The notes beneath the pieces were generated by a model. That model saw only the letters and a list, made by a program, of their open reading frames with translations, did not search any database and was not told where the DNA came from. Both the position numbers and the translations under genes were made by a program. Of a stretch of DNA of 40,712 bases, positions 39,735 to 40,712 are shown piece by piece. The stretch covers positions 1 to 40,712 of the forward strand of contig SFGJ01000013.1 of the NCBI GenBank assembly GCA_004557655.1, read 5' to 3'. Source of the stretch: Clostridiales bacterium (GTDB taxonomy: Bacteria > Bacillota > Clostridia > Oscillospirales > Oscillospiraceae). How positions within the stretch are numbered: the first letter of the stretch is position 1; each line of letters begins with the position of its first letter.

Positions 39735-40451
39735 ATGGACGAAGCCATTTTGAAGCTGAAAAAGCTGGTGGATGAGAGCGACAATATCGTCTTCTTCGGC
39801 GGAGCCGGGGTCAGCACGGAGTCCGGCATCAAGGACTTTCGCAGCGTGGACGGTCTGTATCACCAGAAGTTCAAATATCCGCCGGAAACCATGCTCAGCC
39901 ACACATTTTTTGAGACCCACACCGAGGAATTCTACGACTTTTACCGCAGTAAAATGCTGGCCCTGGACGCTCAGCCCAACGCCGCTCACAAAAAGCTCGC
40001 TCAGTGGGAGCGGGAGGGGAAGCTGAAGGCCGTCATCACCCAGAACATCGACGGTCTGCATCAAAAGGCCGGCAGCCGGGAGGTGCTGGAGCTCCATGGC
40101 AGCGTCCTGCGCAACTTCTGCCGCCGGTGCGGCAAATTCTACGGTGTGGAGGCCGTGGCCGATTCCACGGGCATCCCCCGCTGCATCTGCGGTGGGATTA
40201 TCAAACCCGATGTGGTTCTGTACGAGGAAGGGCTTGACGAGCAGGTCATGGACAAGGCCCTCGACTACATCGCAAACGCCGATGTGCTCATCATCGGCGG
40301 CACCTCGCTGGTGGTGTACCCCGCCGCCGGACTGGTGCGGTACTATCGGGGCAGCAAGCTGGTGGTGGTCAACAAAGACGCCACCAATATGGATTCCTCC
40401 GCCGCTGTGTGCATCAGCGCACCCATTGGGGAGGTACTGGGGCAATTATAA
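39735..40451 (+). CDS. NAD-dependent protein deacylase, sirtuin (CobB/Sir2)
   Basis: A 238-aa sirtuin removing acyl groups from protein lysines with NAD. The NAD site is FFGGAGVSTESGIKDFR (20-36), then TQNIDGLH (102-109), the catalytic H121 (LELHGSV) and the zinc ligands C129, C132, C150 and C152 (the last pair CxC, as in clostridial homologues). The end, GTSLVVYPAAGLV and VVVNKDATNMDSSA, is complete; length is normal. The C-terminus (GEVLGQL) falls right at what appears to be the left end of a mobile element, so the last residues may derive from the element. Confidence 0.93.
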   Translation: MDEAILKLKKLVDESDNIVFFGGAGVSTESGIKDFRSVDGLYHQKFKYPPETMLSHTFFETHTEEFYDFYRSKMLALDAQPNAAHKKLAQWEREGKLKAVITQNIDGLHQKAGSREVLELHGSVLRNFCRRCGKFYGVEAVADSTGIPRCICGGIIKPDVVLYEEGLDEQVMDKALDYIANADVLIIGGTSLVVYPAAGLVRYYRGSKLVVVNKDATNMDSSAAVCISAPIGEVLGQL

Positions 40452-40453
40452 CA

Positions 40454-40540
40454 TGGAAGTATGATGGTTACAAGGGTTGGATGCTGCGTCCACCGACCAC
40501 ACGCCATAAAAAAGATGACCCCGAAGGAGGCACTTCGTAA
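40454..40540 (+). pseudogene. Orphan C-terminal coding fragment of a mobile-element gene
   Basis: Directly after the sirtuin stop, another frame reads WKYDGYKGW, then MLRPPTTRHKKDDPEGGTS and a TAA at 40538-40540. It has no start codon of its own and the frame continues upstream only as sirtuin shadow. The composition (aromatic, then basic, then DPEGG) looks like the end of a real protein. Its stop codon sits in the loop of the terminator hairpin that follows. I interpret it as the truncated tail of an element-borne gene; the family is not recognised. Confidence 0.4.
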
Positions 40541-40562
40541 GGAAGTGTCTCCTTCGGCTTTT
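40521..40562 (+). terminator. Strong terminator hairpin before tnpV
   Basis: CCGAAGGAG-G-CACTTC / GAAGTG-T-CTCCTTCGG with a five-base GTAAG loop, followed by CTTTTG. The stop codon of the upstream fragment lies at the loop. Confidence 0.85.
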
Positions 40563-40622
40563 GTAATCAGCCGGAATGATTGGATTGTAGGTAAAAAAAC
40601 AATCATATTGGAGGGTTACAAA

Positions 40623-40712
40623 ATGGAAAAGTACATCTACAACGAGAAAAACGGACTTTGGTATGAATTGCAAGATGATTACTATCTTCCTTGCTTAAAA
40701 CTACCGGAGGAT
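40623..40712 (+). CDS. tnpV: TnpV, transposon-encoded protein (5' part, cut by window end)
   Basis: The first 30 codons of TnpV, a small protein carried by Tn4451-type and other integrative elements of Firmicutes; its exact role is undefined. MEKYIYNEKNGLWYELQDDY matches the typical TnpV opening with its YNEKNGLWYEL motif, and PCLKLPED follows. GGAGGG lies seven bases before the ATG. The base composition here is more AT-rich than the chromosome to the left. The gene continues beyond the window, so the element body lies to the right. Confidence 0.85.
   Translation, partial: MEKYIYNEKNGLWYELQDDYYLPCLKLPED

Larger units (their letters stand above)
40452..40712. mobile_element. Left edge of a TnpV-carrying mobile element
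   Basis: From the sirtuin stop onward the sequence turns AT-rich and carries an orphan coding tail, a terminator and tnpV. The exact boundary cannot be fixed because the other end is outside the window; it lies probably within about 40440-40460. Confidence 0.5.

Noticed and set aside
40446..40673. A 75-codon minus-strand frame over the mobile-element edge.
   Set aside because: It runs antisense through the terminator and tnpV and has no ribosome binding site; tnpV is the recognisable gene.

Overview
The window is a stretch of ordinary chromosome from a GC-rich, anaerobic, spore-forming Firmicute. The best fit is the Oscillospiraceae/Ruminococcaceae group of gut Clostridia. Evidence for this: a SpoIIP sporulation protein, a leucine T-box leader, a singlet glycine riboswitch, a group II ECF transporter core, oxygen-sensitive indolepyruvate:ferredoxin oxidoreductase with butyrate kinase, several ferredoxin-type Fe-S proteins, strong AGGAGG ribosome binding sites and several TTG/GTG starts. 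The last ~260 bases appear to be the edge of a TnpV-type mobile element. The genus is an inference; no rRNA or tRNA gene lies in the window.

Layout. 1-254: non-coding, with two possible rrn-type promoters firing leftward out of the window and an extended -10 promoter for a YjjG-like nucleotidase (255-944). 990-10474: one long minus-strand transcription unit that appears to start at a promoter near 10507-10536. In order of transcription it carries a RlmI-like methyltransferase, ecfA1, ecfA2, ecfT, truA, a DUF5711 beta-propeller protein, cvpA, a zinc-finger ClpE-type unfoldase, a 69-aa zinc ribbon protein and an EFR1-type flavodoxin/ferredoxin. 10603-14718: polysaccharide deacetylase, a 96-aa cysteine-rich membrane protein, divergent spoIIP, and an HtrA-like protease. 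14884-17435: a flavoprotein followed by a D-2-hydroxyacid dehydrogenase. 17437-17605 is an unexplained structured intergenic stretch.

17645-22804: leuS with a T-box leader, divergent from xpt-guaA, the two sharing a 10-bp inverted repeat that holds both -35 boxes. 22805-24571: a sodium:glycine/alanine symporter behind a singlet glycine riboswitch, whose promoter is framed by a 12-bp perfect inverted repeat. 24615-28119 (minus): mtaB, a YfbR-like HD nucleotidase, an ACT-domain protein and a PFL/UPF0210 protein. 28229-33017 (plus): cysteine desulfurase, MATE exporter, RlmA-like methyltransferase and an NhaC-type antiporter. 33070-36545 (minus): buk-iorA-iorB, an amino-acid-derived 2-oxoacid fermentation cluster, beside a TetR regulator (36760-37365). 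37532-40451: an unknown multi-CxxC protein, a CDF metal transporter, an ArsC/Spx-fold protein lacking its cysteine, and a sirtuin. 40454-40712: an orphan C-terminal coding fragment, a terminator and the first 30 codons of tnpV.

Most of the window is housekeeping and energy metabolism, and I see no clear new multi-gene system. The points most worth a second look are the mobile-element junction at the end of the sirtuin gene, catalytic-residue substitutions in two enzymes (10603-11526 and 39359-39694), the inverted repeats around the symporter and leuS/xpt promoters, and the structured intergenic region at 17437-17605.
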